This document shows positions 42,995 to 54,842 of a DNA stretch of 64,000 bases, piece after piece. A program made the translations under genes and the position numbers. The stretch comes from Ecdyonurus torrentis (lineage: Eukaryota > Arthropoda > Insecta > Ephemeroptera > Heptageniidae): assembly GCA_949318235.1 (NCBI GenBank), contig OX439127.1:30618069-30682068 (forward strand), written 5' to 3'. How positions within the stretch are numbered: the first letter of the stretch is position 1; each line of letters starts with the position of its first letter. The notes beneath the pieces are model-generated. The model was not told the origin of the DNA. It made no database searches and saw only the letters and a program-made list of their open reading frames with translations.

Positions 42995-43345
42995 AATTTA
43001 AGGAAAAAACCATCGCGGTTAGGATCAATGATAAAGAAAAGGATAGAAAAACCAGCAAGGGCCTTACCACAGTAGAAGTTCTATGGAGAGGTCGAGGTCT
43101 TGCATGGCACAGTATAATATATGTTATAAAAGTTTCTTTATAACTTGAGAGCTTTCGTCATATGATAATGACATTATCAATCAAAAGAGAAAATTACTTG
43201 AGCACATCACTGAGCAGTGTCTCAGAAACTTTTATAACATATATTATACTGTGCCATGCAAGACCTCGACCTCTCCATAGAACTTCTACTGTGGTAAGGC
43301 CCTTGCTGGTTTTTCTATCCTTTTCTTTATCATTAATGTTGTATT
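42995..43345. mobile_element. MITE family A, best-preserved copy
   Basis: GATAGAAAAACCAGCAAGGG at the left is inverted against CCCTTGCTGGTTTTTCTATC at the right. The arms continue through CTTACCACAGTAGAAGTTCT, ATGGAGAGGTCGAGGTCT and GGCACAGTATAATATATGTT. The loop has ATGATAATGACATTATCA as in the 31.6-kb copy. Arms are about 130 bp with very few mismatches. Confidence 0.9.
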
Positions 43346-43452
43346 TTGTTAGGCTATAAATTTACCAGGATAGCTGAGATTTTATATAAATTATTTTGAG
43401 AAATACAGTAGTTTAATTTAAGCATTCTTGCATCTGAAGAAAACCTACCTAC

Positions 43453-43708
43453 ACATGATCAAGGTCCATATATATAAGAGGTTAGATGCTCCGGGAAAAG
43501 TTTTGGCCAAGGTCGCGCAGCTTAAAGAAATTCACCAAAGACGTCATATCACAACTTACAATTTTGTTCACCTTATCAGTGACGTAGCTGGTGAACGGCA
43601 TCGTATTGGCTTAGAACCAAGTACAATCCATCGCAAAATGAAATCGAATGCGCGAGTTTTGTGCTGCGCTCAACCTCTTTATTATATGGACCTTGGCACA
43701 TGATCATG
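43453..43708. mobile_element. MITE-like element with 33-bp inverted ends
   Basis: CATGATCAAGGTCCATATAT at the left is inverted against ATATGGACCTTG...CATGATCATG at the right, followed inward by AAGAGGTT/AACCTCTT. The roughly 190-bp interior is unpaired and happens to be open in one frame. That frame shows no recognisable motif. Confidence 0.65.
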
Positions 43709-43965
43709 CATGCAAACAATGTCAGTGATTGATGGGATAGCTCGTTGATGAGAATTTTTTGGACCCCTTAAGGTAATAATGTCCTGCCTTGGAAACAAAG
43801 TGTCACCTTTTAAATGCTCCAAACAGTTACTTAAAATATGATAACCATCTAGTAATCCAATCATTTATAAATTAATTTTAATGATGAAGCTATTTTTTTC
43901 TGGATGTTTAAAATGTCCCCCACTATCCATAAAAAAAAAGCAACTCATACTTACCCCTGGAGTTT

Positions 43966-43986
43966 TTTTTTTTTTTTTTTTTTTTG
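43966..43986. repeat. Poly-T tract
   Basis: About 21 T, followed by short TTA units. Another T run lies at about 44170-44194. Confidence 0.85.
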
Positions 43987-44194
43987 TTATTATTATTATT
44001 ATTATTTTTTTATTCCAGTCAGGAAGAATCAGTCAGGAAGCTGCAATTAAAAGCTTTTATTGTTTGGTATAGAAATGGTTCTTACACGTCAGTACGGTTC
44101 TCAAAAGCGGTTCTTTTAGAACCATGAAGCTAAACCTCCGTTGTGAATTTTGAGCACTCGATTGGCACTTTTTTTTTTTTTTTTTTTTTTTTTT

Positions 44195-46250
44195 TACTCA
44201 TAATTTTGAAAACTATATTTATGCCCTTCTGTGAAAGTTTTGTATCCGCTCTTAAGAAATAAATAGAACTGTTCTTAGATCTGGTTTTTGGATGCACCAT
44301 TACCTGCAGAACTGTTTCTCGTATGCGGTTCTCACGAACCTCTTTCTAAAACCAGTTTAGGTCCCTGAATCAAACACTCAGATTTGTTGTGCGTGCCCCA
44401 GTGTAAAATGAGTTTTTGTATTATTTTGCACGGGAAGTATTTATATCCACCTACAAGTCCTTGATCCGACTTGTATGTAGAATTAGAAGGTAAAGTCTAG
44501 TTCATACTAGGCTATAAAATTATAGTTACATAAAAAAAAAATAATAATACAGAGAAATATTTCATGAAATACACTTTGGTAATGATGATATTAACTCATT
44601 TGCCGTGTGTACTATAAAAATACAAAAAGCAAGTCAGTATAGATATAGTAGTTTGACAATCCAGGAGATGGAGTTGGCTGGTTTGTCAGTTTGTCGATTA
44701 TAGATGTACTGTATATATATGTTATAAAAAATATATTGCATTCTCTGGATGAATTGACAATTAAAAAATATACATACATGTAACTAATTCATGTATTCAA
44801 ACAATACTAAACAAGCCTATCGGCACTTTTTATAATTTCGTTACACAAATTATACCTGCCATAATTAGAAATTTTTATGATGTTTAAAATTCAGATTTGC
44901 TATATACTTCAATATACGTGTAAAATTGTTCAAAACGCGTAATGGTTAAACTGGGACTCCAAAGATGGTTCGTGTATTGCAGTATGCAAACTTCTACCAA
45001 AAATATGAAAAGGCGGCAAAATAATATCTCTTAATTTTTCAAATTAATTATAAATATTTTATTTCTTCTTTCACCCACAAGATAGTAGCTGGGTGTATGT
45101 GTATAATACAAATTATATTATAGTATATAATTATACTCAGCATATATATATGCTAACGTAAAAACGATTTATCATTATTAATTTAATTATTTGTAAGGCT
45201 ATAAAGGAAAATTAATCATATTGTTGTTGGTCTAAAAACGTGTTTCCATTACACAAAGTCGTGGTACATGTGAGCAGAAGTGCAAAATATTTTAATTATA
45301 CATCGAGTATTATATTATTATTTTTAATCATGATCGAATAATAATTTTACTAATTTAATTATTGGTCAGTTTATTTGGAAACATCAACGAGCAACAACAA
45401 AAAAGGCTAACTAAATTGTCTTAAACTTACCTTTTAATGCGAGAATATAGTGCGTATATAATTATGGATTTAGTAATAATATATAGCCATTCATAATTAT
45501 AATCACTACGTTGCTATAAAATGTTATATGTTAAATACTTTATATAGTAAATGCCATGCATTATATGTACGTCTGATGATGCGGTATTTTTATACATATT
45601 TATCATTATTATTTTAGGTGTGCTTCGATCCATACACAGTTTAATTATTCATTATAAATACTCTTTTATTTGTCAATTTATTGTTTGGTATAGTGATCTG
45701 GTAAAGTCAATATTTTAAAACATCATCAGAATTTATCAGATGACATTTTTTTTTTTTAGTTTTTGTTACCGTAAACTGTGGTTATAACCATATTTATACA
45801 GCTTTTGCAGCTTAAAACTTCTCGATATATATAATAATACTATTTTGTAGATGTGTATATTCTATATAATTATATAATATATGCTATCTACCTTGCCGTT
45901 AATTGTCACAAAATTTAAAACACAGCACTATTTGCATACTATATATAGATAAAAAAAAAACTAGATTCATCAGTTTTAAAATTAATAAACATATAGCGAT
46001 ATAGCTATGATATTTTTTACATACGTTAACGTTTATAAATGCTTTACACCCCACATGCTCAGAAAGTAGTCACGACATATGTGACAATTAAATAAAAGTT
46101 TGTGTGGTCTGAAGAAGAGAACAGACAGACAGTATTATAATTAATATCCCTCGAAAACGTTAACTTTTTACACACGTGTGTAAAAAATAGCATAATATAT
46201 GTATATTTAATTTAAAAAAATCTTGTGTATGTTTTTGAAAATTTATGTGC
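44195..46250. other. Intergenic, nothing recognised
   Basis: AT-rich, no long frame, no clear inverted or tandem repeat. Confidence 0.5.
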
Positions 46251-46252
46251 AC

Positions 46253-46397
<145 letters not shown>

Positions 46398-46696
46398 ATA
46401 AGGTATTTAAGGTACTACAAATAATTGCAATTAAAAAAAATTTATTTACAAACTCGCGCTGAATATGAATAAAGAGCTATAGATATCTGATATATCATAA
46501 AATCTTTTAAAAAAATGTCTCGTATACGTAACGTTGTTCCATACTTGTACGTACTAGTTCAGTTTACTATTAATTACTGCACGTTTAACAACGGAAACTA
46601 GCAATTAAACTAAAAATTGAAATTTTAGTAACATATTTTTTTTTACAATTAAAAATGTTCCTCGCCCATTGTCTTATGGCTCTGAAAATTCATCCT

Positions 46697-47013
<317 letters not shown>

Positions 47014-47126
47014 TCTCTGAAATTTTGTGTCTTTAATATGACACAATATTTCAAATGGTTACAATATTCTTAATTGGGTAAAACTTGATGAATTACGCAA
47101 ATGTCATATTCTTACACTTCTATTTC

Positions 47127-47252
47127 GCTGCCTCCAGGCAGGGTTAGTAGAGGAGGGGTTAGCTCAAGTAACAGTTTTGCCGCAAAGCCAATGCCGCGTG
47201 CGGCCAGTGCGGTACGCGTCACCTGGATACCTCTGGATACCTCTCAGGCAGT
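47127..47252 (+). mobile_element. tRNA-like SINE, copy 1
   Basis: GGAGGGGTTAGCTCAAGTAA contains a box-A-like TAGCTCAAGTA preceded by seven bases, as in tRNA-headed SINEs. It shares GAGGGGTTRGCTCA and the CTGGATACCTC end with the minus-strand copy at 49140-49275. Confidence 0.45.
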
Positions 47253-48033
47253 ATTATACTATAAAAGTCTATAAAGAAACGCTAATGTAGAAGTAAAAAT
47301 AAAAACAATCAATTAATATTAGACTAATATTAAATTATCAGGATTTGTATTTTTATTTCTTGTTAATTTTTATATACGCAAATCAGTAATATACTGAAAA
47401 ATTAATAATTATATTATAAATTAAATTTTATTAAACGTCAAATCTACCAACTGTTTTCTATTTTATGTATAGGTCTGCATAGTAATTAAAAATCAACAAA
47501 TAATTATTAATGAATATCCATGTTCATTTTTAAAAATAATAATTTAAAGCATTTACAAAACTATATTCAAATTTATAAAGAATAATGACAAAAAAATATA
47601 CATAGTAAGAAAATAAGTTATAATGCAATATTATTTATATTGCACAAAAAATACAGCAATTTAGTACAATACAGACACGAGTTACTGCATATAATATTTT
47701 ATTATATTAACCGGTAACCCCTATAGATTTTATTTTACAATTTACTATATAATTCTTCAAATATATAGTTTATATAAAATAAAATTCTAACAATTAATTC
47801 AATTTCATAAATTTTCTTTGTTCGTTTTCTATTTTTTTTTTTTTTGTTTCAATATAGGAGAAAGAAAAGTTCATGTCTATATAAGCAGTTTTGTTGCTTG
47901 AATTTTTTAATTGTGAAATTTTTTTATAACTTTTTTTGTATCACGGAAATAATAAAGACGTAACTTATGCTGCATTTATGTAATTATAGCAAAAATTGTG
48001 CTAAATTAGAGCAACATAAATAATTATGCTGTA

Positions 48034-48250
48034 TAACATAATATTTATGCTATATAACATAATTATTAGCCAATAATAATACTTAACTGCTTTTTATTGG
48101 TCGAAATCAGGCGTACAACCTCTCAATTTAACCCAACTGTTTAACAGTACAGTCAGTTACAACTTACAATATATAGCAATGCAATATATAGCATAAATTA
48201 TGCTGTACTGAACAAATGGTGCTAAAATAAACTATAGCATAATTATTACG
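48034..48250. repeat. AT-rich dispersed repeat, copy 2
   Basis: Outer parts match 36-140. About 100 bp in the middle (from about 48080 to 48180) are not in the first copy. Confidence 0.6.
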
Positions 48251-48615
48251 TATATTTATTTAAGCCAGAAGAGGACCAAAAATATATGCTTGAAAAAGTA
48301 TGACCGCCACATTATTGTTAAAAATAGCAGTGTTTAAAAATTCATCAATACAATAATTAAAGCAAATGCAATTTAAGTTGATTTTTATAAGTTCTCGAAA
48401 CAAATTATCATCCTTTTTTTCTTTTTCAAATTTATTTTGTCAAAAGTGTGAAATTTAAAAGTAATTCTCCTAATAACCTCGAACTATTTTTTTATTTTTT
48501 TTTTTATTAAATTAGTATATGATTTTAACTATATTAGAAATATATACTGACTACTGACGTTTTAAACAATAACTAAAATAACTGAATTAATACAAATTTA
48601 TTGTAGGTGAACAAG

Positions 48616-48616
<1 letters not shown>

Positions 48617-48641
<25 letters not shown>
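48617..48641. repeat. Poly-T tract
   Basis: About 24 T. Confidence 0.85.
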
Positions 48642-48647
<6 letters not shown>

Positions 48648-49139
48648 ATTTCGCCCAAAAATTTTAAAGGAAAAAAAAAACATATTTATATTATATAACG
48701 TAAGATAATTTTGAATGCATTAAATTTGCTTCAATTTTCGAATTTTAACAAATTTTTAAAATTTGCTATTTTGCTACAATTTAATACGTGGAGAATGGGG
48801 ATTCATAAGTTTCAAGCTTTTCTCCTTAAGTTACATAGCTTCTAAGTTGCGACTTGAATTAAAACACCAACCAGTTGAACTAGAAGATCTAAGAAGTTAA
48901 ACGCGGTCCTCCTCAGATAGTTTTTAATTTGATCTCTAAGTTTTTACATATAGCAAATGCACATCTCATAAGCATTTTAGCTCATTTAGTTTTTGAATTT
49001 TTCTTAATTTAGAAAACTAAAATAATGATGACAGTCACAAATCATTGAAGAGGAAGAACTAAAATTCCTGTTTCTGTGATTTGTATAATTTAAAAATCAA
49101 ACACCTGCTGTCAATAAATGATTAAATATTAGAAATTTA

Positions 49140-49275
49140 ACACATGATCAGGTGGACAATAGTGACCTGAGGTATCCAGCACCGAACATTTCCGATCTCG
49201 CAGCGGAAATCTGCGAACGCACACACCCGCTACATGAGCCAACCCCTCTTCTATAAATCCTGGCCTCCAGGATGA
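49140..49275 (-). mobile_element. tRNA-like SINE, copy 2
   Basis: On the minus strand it reads GAGGGGTTGGCTCATGTAGC (box-A-like TGGCTCATGTA after seven bases) and, about 50 bp later, a possible box B in ATGTTCGGTGCTGG. Box spacing is somewhat longer than in a tRNA. It is GC-rich against its surroundings. The matching copy is at 47127-47252. Confidence 0.45.
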
Positions 49276-49309
49276 TTTATTTCCATCGTATTTAAAAAAT
49301 CGTTTTATC

Positions 49310-49880
49310 ACGTTAGCCGATGCTCATGGTCGTAACACAAGATCTGGTAAAAATTATACATTAAAACTTCCCTCATATAACCTTATGCCATTTGAAAATT
49401 CTTTCACTTTAACATAAGCTCGTCTTTGGAATACTCTGCCATGTAGATTAATAAACTCTAAGACAGTATTAACATTTAAAAGTGATTATAGGTGCACATA
49501 TCTGAATGCCAAACAGCTTCGCTTGTAGTACTTTTTTTTCCTTTTAATTCTTCATCTTTACTAGTTTTTTTTTATTATTATTATTTTTTTTAATTTTTTT
49601 TATTCACACTTGTGATATACAATTTTTTTTTTAAAGATGTTTGTAACTATTTTCTTTTCTTTTTTTTTTTCTCTCTCTTGCTACGTAGTATTCTTACTAC
49701 TTCCCTCTTATTATAATTTTGTATGCAATCATAAATTTTCAAGAACTTTTTCTGTTGGGGTTAGGTGTAAGAGTAGGCCAGACATATTGTCAGGCTTAAA
49801 CCTCGCCCTTTCAAACATTTGTATTTTTTTTCTATCTATGCATTTTTTTGAATAAAGACGGTTATTTATTTATTTAATAT
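49310..49880 (+). mobile_element. 3' end of a jockey-like LINE with premature stop
   Basis: In frame from 49316: HGRNTRSGKNYTLKLP, then NLMPFENSFTLT, a stop at 49415-49417, ARLWNTLPCRLINSKTVLTF, ending at TAG 49526-49528. The order NTRSG...F..SF...ARLWN.LP...I..S.T...FK is the standard C-terminal end of reverse transcriptases from jockey/CR1-type LINEs. A 3' UTR of about 340 bp ends GAATAAAGACGG followed by TTTA units. Only this end is present and it carries a premature stop. Confidence 0.75.
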
Positions 49881-50897
49881 CTAACAAGTTCACTTAACAA
49901 AAAATAATAAAAATAAAAGGAATAACATTACATTTCAGAAATGTATGAAACTTTTTTTTGGTCAACAAGGAAAAGAACAAGAATAAGTTATAATAAATGT
50001 AAGAATAAGAATATGTTAAGGAATTAACAATTAAGGAAAAATTAATTTATTTGACATTCTCAACAATTTAGTTGTGTTCCATATGTTTTTTTTATAATAA
50101 ATGTGGTGCGAGCACATATAATAAAAACAATGATAATAAAAAATAATAATAATAAAAAAAGGATAATGATTCTTTTCGTTTTTATCTTGATTTGAATAAA
50201 ATATTTCCAATAAGCTATTACCGTAGTATTCACTTTTCATGAATGCATATAAAAAAAAATCGATTTTATTGCAGAGCGCACTGAAGTAAAATTGAAATAT
50301 TTGAAGTGGAACATTTTTGTTGAAAACACATAAAAAGTGTGACGTGAAAAGACTGGTCTCTTTATCAAAATCAATTGGAAGACAACTTTGTCATTTGTCT
50401 GTGAGAGGGTCCTCACATATTTTCGTTAAATGAGAAAGCGAACGAGCAGAAAAACGAACATGAAGGGTGACCGATTGGTGTGCGTACGTGCCATTGAGTT
50501 ATCAAGGTATTTGAAACAAAGAAATGCTTTGAGCGCTCGTTAAAAATCCCTATATATATTGTCATTTTGTGATAACACATGAAATATAATTATTTAACCA
50601 TCGGAATTTAAAATAAGACCAAACATGATTTAATTTCAATATTTTTATTGCATTATTTTTCCATAGTACATTTTTAAGTATAGCCTACTCAAATGGTCCA
50701 GGGTTGAGCAAATACTGCTGAAACTTGCATTTATTTTTATTATTCTTATGTCACTACAAATCTACACGGAAGGTTAAAGTATAGGAAGAAATATTTGAGA
50801 GAGCGAGAGTGTCAAAAGTTTTATTTGCACAATATGTACGAAATTGCTCTTCTCATCGGTTGACATAGGCGTTCAAAGTCAAACAATTAACATTAAG

Positions 50898-51031
<134 letters not shown>

Positions 51032-52423
51032 TATGTAGGAAGAACAGAACAAATACACACATTTATCAACACAGCAGTCATATAGCAGTGGTCATATATT
51101 TTCTCTCCATTCCAAATACTCATATATTTTATTTATATATTTTTATACATCTAATAATTTATTGCTTTTTTCCCATTACAATTATTATTGACTTCAAAAC
51201 ATGACTTTAGTGCGCATATCAACAAATAATAAAACGTATGTATAGTATAGTATAGGGTTAATTTATTTTACTTATTATTATTCTACTTTTTTTTGTATAT
51301 TTTTATTTAAACATTTACTACGCAATTACATGGGATTGCAATTTGTTATATTATATTTATTATTTTAGTTTCTAGTACACGCATATTAAACAACCGTAAT
51401 ATAACAAGAATTTTAGGAGAGATATAATAGATCACAAGAAAAATATATCAAGCTGCAACCTCTAGTTAAACCTTTTTGTTATCTTTTTTTTTTAATTGGT
51501 GCAACAATCAAAATAACAATTAAACTACGGTTTAACTAGTTATAGTTATAGCGTTGCAGATTACGGGTGCAAGAGTGTTATTTATTAATGAGTATTGCTT
51601 ACATCTATAATACTTAACAAAATTTTGTTTACTCTTATTAAATAATTATATAGTAACATCTACCTTCTATAGTTAAAAAAAAAAATGAAAGAATATATTG
51701 AATTTTTCTTGAGTCACTTTACTGCTCATGTTGTAACCATATTACAAATTGGGTGGATACTTTTAATACCTTGTAATCTCCGAAGGGGTCTAAAATTAAT
51801 TCTGCATGCATATTTCATAAGAAATATAAAAAATATATAAACAGAAAATAAATTTAAAGCAACTACAAAACCACAAAAGATTTTACAAGTGCACCAAAAC
51901 TTAAAACAAGCAACTTGGTGGTCAGATATTCAAATTTTACTAAATGAAAATTTTACATTATATTCTATTTAATTTTACTATTCTTTTATCATCAAAAACT
52001 AATGTTACATAGTCGATTATTATTTTAAAACAAAGTGTAAATGAAGAATTATAGTTAGAAATACTTTCGGTAACAAGTTCCTAAATGTAATATTATTATT
52101 TAAAAAAAAAAAAAAAAAAACTCTAATGTTTCAATTTAACAATAAAATTTTGAACATATTAAACTAGGTAACAATAGCAAAATACAGTAAACATATTATT
52201 ATTTAGTAACTAGTGGAACACAAGAAATATTTGTAATATATTTACAAGCTATAACATTTACTTTTGGGAATGAGGTGACATGTTGTACTCTAACTTCTAA
52301 TACCTACAAGTAATTAATGCTCATAACACATCAGTCTTTAATATAATAAAAAATATCAGTTTTATTATTAATCATAATTTTTCTTGAACGGAAGTATCGA
52401 TACTAAAATGTCAGATTTGACAT

Positions 52424-52429
52424 TTTATT
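52424..52429 (-). terminator. First AATAAA after the dopamine receptor stop
   Basis: Minus-strand AATAAA about 380 nt past the stop codon. No AATAAA occurs between it and the stop. A second one is at 52361-52366. Confidence 0.45.
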
Positions 52430-52543
52430 AACTTAAATAAATAAAAGAAGATTTTTTCCCACTATATACGTAGATACAGTAATATATTTGGCACATCAAA
52501 TTTAAGTCATAGTTTATAGGAAAATCACTTGTGGGCAGGACCC

Positions 52544-52628
52544 TTTCTATTTACAATAATTTTCTATTTACAATAATTTTCTATTTACAATAATTTTCTA
52601 TTTACAATAAATTTCTATTTACAATAAT
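52544..52628 (-). promoter_or_regulatory. Five tandem 17-bp repeats, each with a Pumilio element, in the presumed 3' UTR of the dopamine receptor
   Basis: The plus-strand unit is TTTCTATTTACAATAAT, five times head to tail (52544, 52561, 52578, 52595, 52612), with a single base change in unit four. On the receptor's sense strand each unit reads ATTATTGTAAATAGAAA and contains TGTAAATA, a perfect match to the PUF/Pumilio recognition element UGUANAUA. The block starts about 180 nt after the stop and lies before the first AATAAA. PUF proteins usually repress or localise such mRNAs; that they act here is inferred. Confidence 0.6.
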
Positions 52629-52808
52629 CTCTTTAAACTAATTAATTAACACTGTCACGTTATATGTTAAAATGTAGAACTTGTTTATATTCAAAACTTT
52701 ATATATTATGAGGTAAATACCTACATTAAAATCCCTTAGAACGCCTAAACATGAATGATATATTAATATACCTTAAATGGCAGAAAAAAATTAAGTTTGG
52801 TTAGGAAA

Positions 52809-53171
52809 TCAGACCTCAACGTTTCTTTCAATATCTTCAGAATGAGCACTGAGCTCTGCAGAGTTAAGCCGAGTTTGTCGAGGAGTCGTTGCACTACCAG
52901 ATGAACGCTGCATAGGCTCACAAGCACCGTTTGCCCCAGCCGTGGTTGCGGCACCTCGCGACGAGCAAGCGGTCTGGGCTCCGGGATGACCACACACGTC
53001 AGCACCGATCCCGCTCACCACCTGGTATTGGCTACAACAAGCGCAGCAGCAGCACAGGGGGCGAGCATGGGCAGTAAGTATGCGTCGGAATGCCTCTCGA
53101 AACTCGGTGTTGAATATAGAGTAGATGATCGGGTTGAAGGCGCTGTTGGAATATCCTAGCCACGTCAGAAC
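52809..53171 (-). CDS. Dop1R1: Dopamine receptor coding exon 4
   Basis: Encodes residues 296-415: membrane segment 7 ([19 protein letters not shown]), helix 8, the cysteine cluster and a tail of about 75 residues rich in A, G, S and T, ending NVEV and TGA. The acceptor on the minus strand is ACTTTTCAG. The tail codons are notably GC-rich compared with the rest of the window. Confidence 0.95.
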   Translation of the reverse strand, partial: VLTWLGYSNSAFNPIIYSIFNTEFREAFRRILTAHARPLCCCCACCSQYQVVSGIGADVCGHPGAQTACSSRGAATTAGANGACEPMQRSSGSATTPRQTRLNSAELSAHSEDIERNVEV

Positions 53172-54481
53172 CTGAAAAGTAAAATAGTACAAGTGAAATA
53201 ATTTTAGGTTCTTTGTGCTTATGCTTTTGAATTATATGTAATATAGTAATAAAATATATAAAAAAATATCGACACTAAAAATAATAATATATAGTACAAA
53301 TAAAACATCGATATCATTCAACCGCTATTACATGTAGAATAAAAAACAAAAAACAAAAATTAAATGAGTGTGTTTGTATACCTTGAATGCGATTCCTGGA
53401 ATGCAGGTTTTGCAGTAGGCAGCAGCAATATTTACGCAGAAGAATGGTACCCAACAAACCAAGAATACGCCCATGATCACCCCGACGGTGATAGCAGCTT
53501 TATGATCGGAAACATGGCAAGGTGAGGCAGCGTTACTGGTGCCGGGGCCTCCTGGCCCTGAGTGTTTCAACTGGAGTGGACGTGTAACAGCACGGATGTT
53601 CTTGACGTGTCGCTGAGCGTATAAGTAAAGCCGACAGTATATGCCCACCATAACAATGCATGGTACAACAAAACTGATACACGAGGAAACAACTGCATAC
53701 GTTGGGGTAAGATCCAGAGCGCAGGTTGGTAGCTCATTGGGGTCCAACTTAGGCGCATGTTTTGGCTGAGGTGGTCGGTGCAGGCCAAGTGAAATTGGCA
53801 CAAAGCTGATCAGCGCAGCCAAAAGCCAAACTGCAGCAATAATTGCACATACGATTCGTCGTGTGACCCACCGACCATATCGAAGAGGGTCCTGAAAAGA
53901 AAAAAAAAATTCCATGCAAATTTTAAACGGATAATTGCAACTTTAAAATATATTATACTTTAATAATGCAGATAAAATATTTAAAATAATAACTCATCAA
54001 ATTAAGTATTTGTAAAGACTTATTTACTCACCTTGATGTGTATGTATCTATCAAGGGAGATAGCGCACAAATTCAGAATAGAGGCTGTAGAGCACATCAC
54101 GTCAAACGCTACCCACGTGTCACAGAACTTTTCTCCGAATACCCAGTATCCCATCAGATCATTCACTCCAGCAAAAGTCATGACCAAGGCAGCCACGAAC
54201 AAGTCTGCAATGGCAAGAGAGGCTAGGAAGAGATTGCCGACTTTGCGTAAGCCTCGGTCAGTGAATATAGCAGCGCAGACTAGAAAGTTGCCAGCAATGG
54301 AGATGGTGATGAGTGCAAACAGCAATGAACCTGAAACAAAAATAAATTTGAAAATTAAATAATATTATTTACTAAACCATATTCATGAAATGCAAATACA
54401 CTTACCGACAAGAAGCATCGATAAGAGAGACAACGTGTCAGACGGGTCAGCGACCCATTGAGATGTTGAATTATCCTCCAT
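52809..54481 (-). CDS. Dop1R1: D1-like dopamine receptor (Dop1R1 type)
   Basis: A seven-pass rhodopsin-like receptor of 415 residues from four coding exons: 54406-54481, 54032-54330, 53382-53891, 52809-53171. Class landmarks: N40 in SIAGN, D68 in LAIAD, amine-binding D102 in [12 protein letters not shown] at 119-121, C95/C182 for the loop disulfide, catechol-contacting serines 194, 195 and 198, CWVP at 271-274, NPIIY at 308-312. [26 protein letters not shown] and [18 protein letters not shown] follow insect Dop1R1 almost word for word, as known from the fly receptor. Such receptors raise cAMP through Gs on dopamine binding. The extracellular head is only about 26 residues with one sequon (N4), far shorter than in the fly. 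The tail has a CCCCACC cluster (335-341), probably palmitoylated. Confidence 0.96.
53382..53891 (-). CDS. Dop1R1: Dopamine receptor coding exon 3
   Basis: Encodes residues 126-295: inner loop 2, membrane segments 4-6 and outer loops 2 and 3. Inner loop 3 is short, with a glycine/proline-rich GPGGPGTSN stretch. The acceptor is TTTCTTTTCAG and the donor GTATAC, after AFK. Both borders are phase 0. Confidence 0.96.
54032..54330 (-). CDS. Dop1R1: Dopamine receptor coding exon 2
   Basis: Encodes the rest of G26 through K125: membrane segments 1-3 and DRYIHIK. The acceptor is TTTTTGTTTCAG (phase 1) and the donor GTGAGT (phase 0). Confidence 0.96.
54406..54481 (-). CDS. Dop1R1: Dopamine receptor coding exon 1
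   Basis: Encodes residues 1-25 and the first base of codon 26: [16 protein letters not shown] then LSLLSMLLV. The exon is bounded by an acceptor TTTTTGTTTCAG two bases before the ATG and a donor GTAAGT, so at least one untranslated exon must lie further upstream. This ATG is the only one in frame in the exon before membrane segment 1. Confidence 0.9.
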
Positions 54482-54703
54482 TCCTGAAACAAAAATAAAT
54501 AATTAAATTGATTTTAGTTCTTAATTTTCTTTGATATAAATTTGAATTATATTATTAAATAAATTTTAATAAAATACTCCTCAAATACCTACTAAAAATT
54601 TAGTAATCACGTAACGATTGCAACATACAACACAACCAAAGTTGATCTGATATGCAAGTAACGGATTTTTTTTGAAAACTTTAAAATTGCATAAATAACT
54701 TGG

Positions 54704-54717
54704 GTTGCCATGGTAAC
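54704..54717. promoter_or_regulatory. X-box (RFX site) 1
   Basis: GTTGCCATGGTAAC matches the RFX consensus GTNRCCATGGYAAC in full. It lies 223 bp upstream of the receptor's start codon. Confidence 0.6.
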
Positions 54718-54728
54718 CGCATAAGTAG

Positions 54729-54733
54729 CCAAT
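54729..54733. promoter_or_regulatory. CCAAT box between two X-boxes
   Basis: CCAAT in the context AGCCAATACGG. NF-Y sites next to X-boxes are a known promoter arrangement; relevance here is inferred from proximity. Confidence 0.4.
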
Positions 54734-54760
54734 ACGGTTCTATGTCACCTGTTTACAGCC

Positions 54761-54774
54761 GTTGCTATGGAAAC
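54761..54774. promoter_or_regulatory. X-box (RFX site) 2
   Basis: GTTGCTATGGAAAC fits RYYNYYATRRNRAC, the relaxed X-box form. Confidence 0.55.
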
Positions 54775-54842
54775 AAGAGTCCGTTTTCATTTTGAGGTTC
54801 CGCAAAATGAATTGCGCGTTGCGCAATTGCGACAAACATCAA

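Noticed and set aside
43428..43703. 91-codon frame
   Set aside because: It lies wholly within an element with inverted ends, starts and stops at the arms, and shows no known motif.
53567..53803. 78-codon alternative minus-strand frame in receptor exon 3
   Set aside because: Out-of-frame shadow of the receptor coding sequence.
54033..54362. 109-codon plus-strand frame opposite dopamine receptor exon 2
   Set aside because: It is the antisense of a strongly conserved receptor exon and crosses its splice site.
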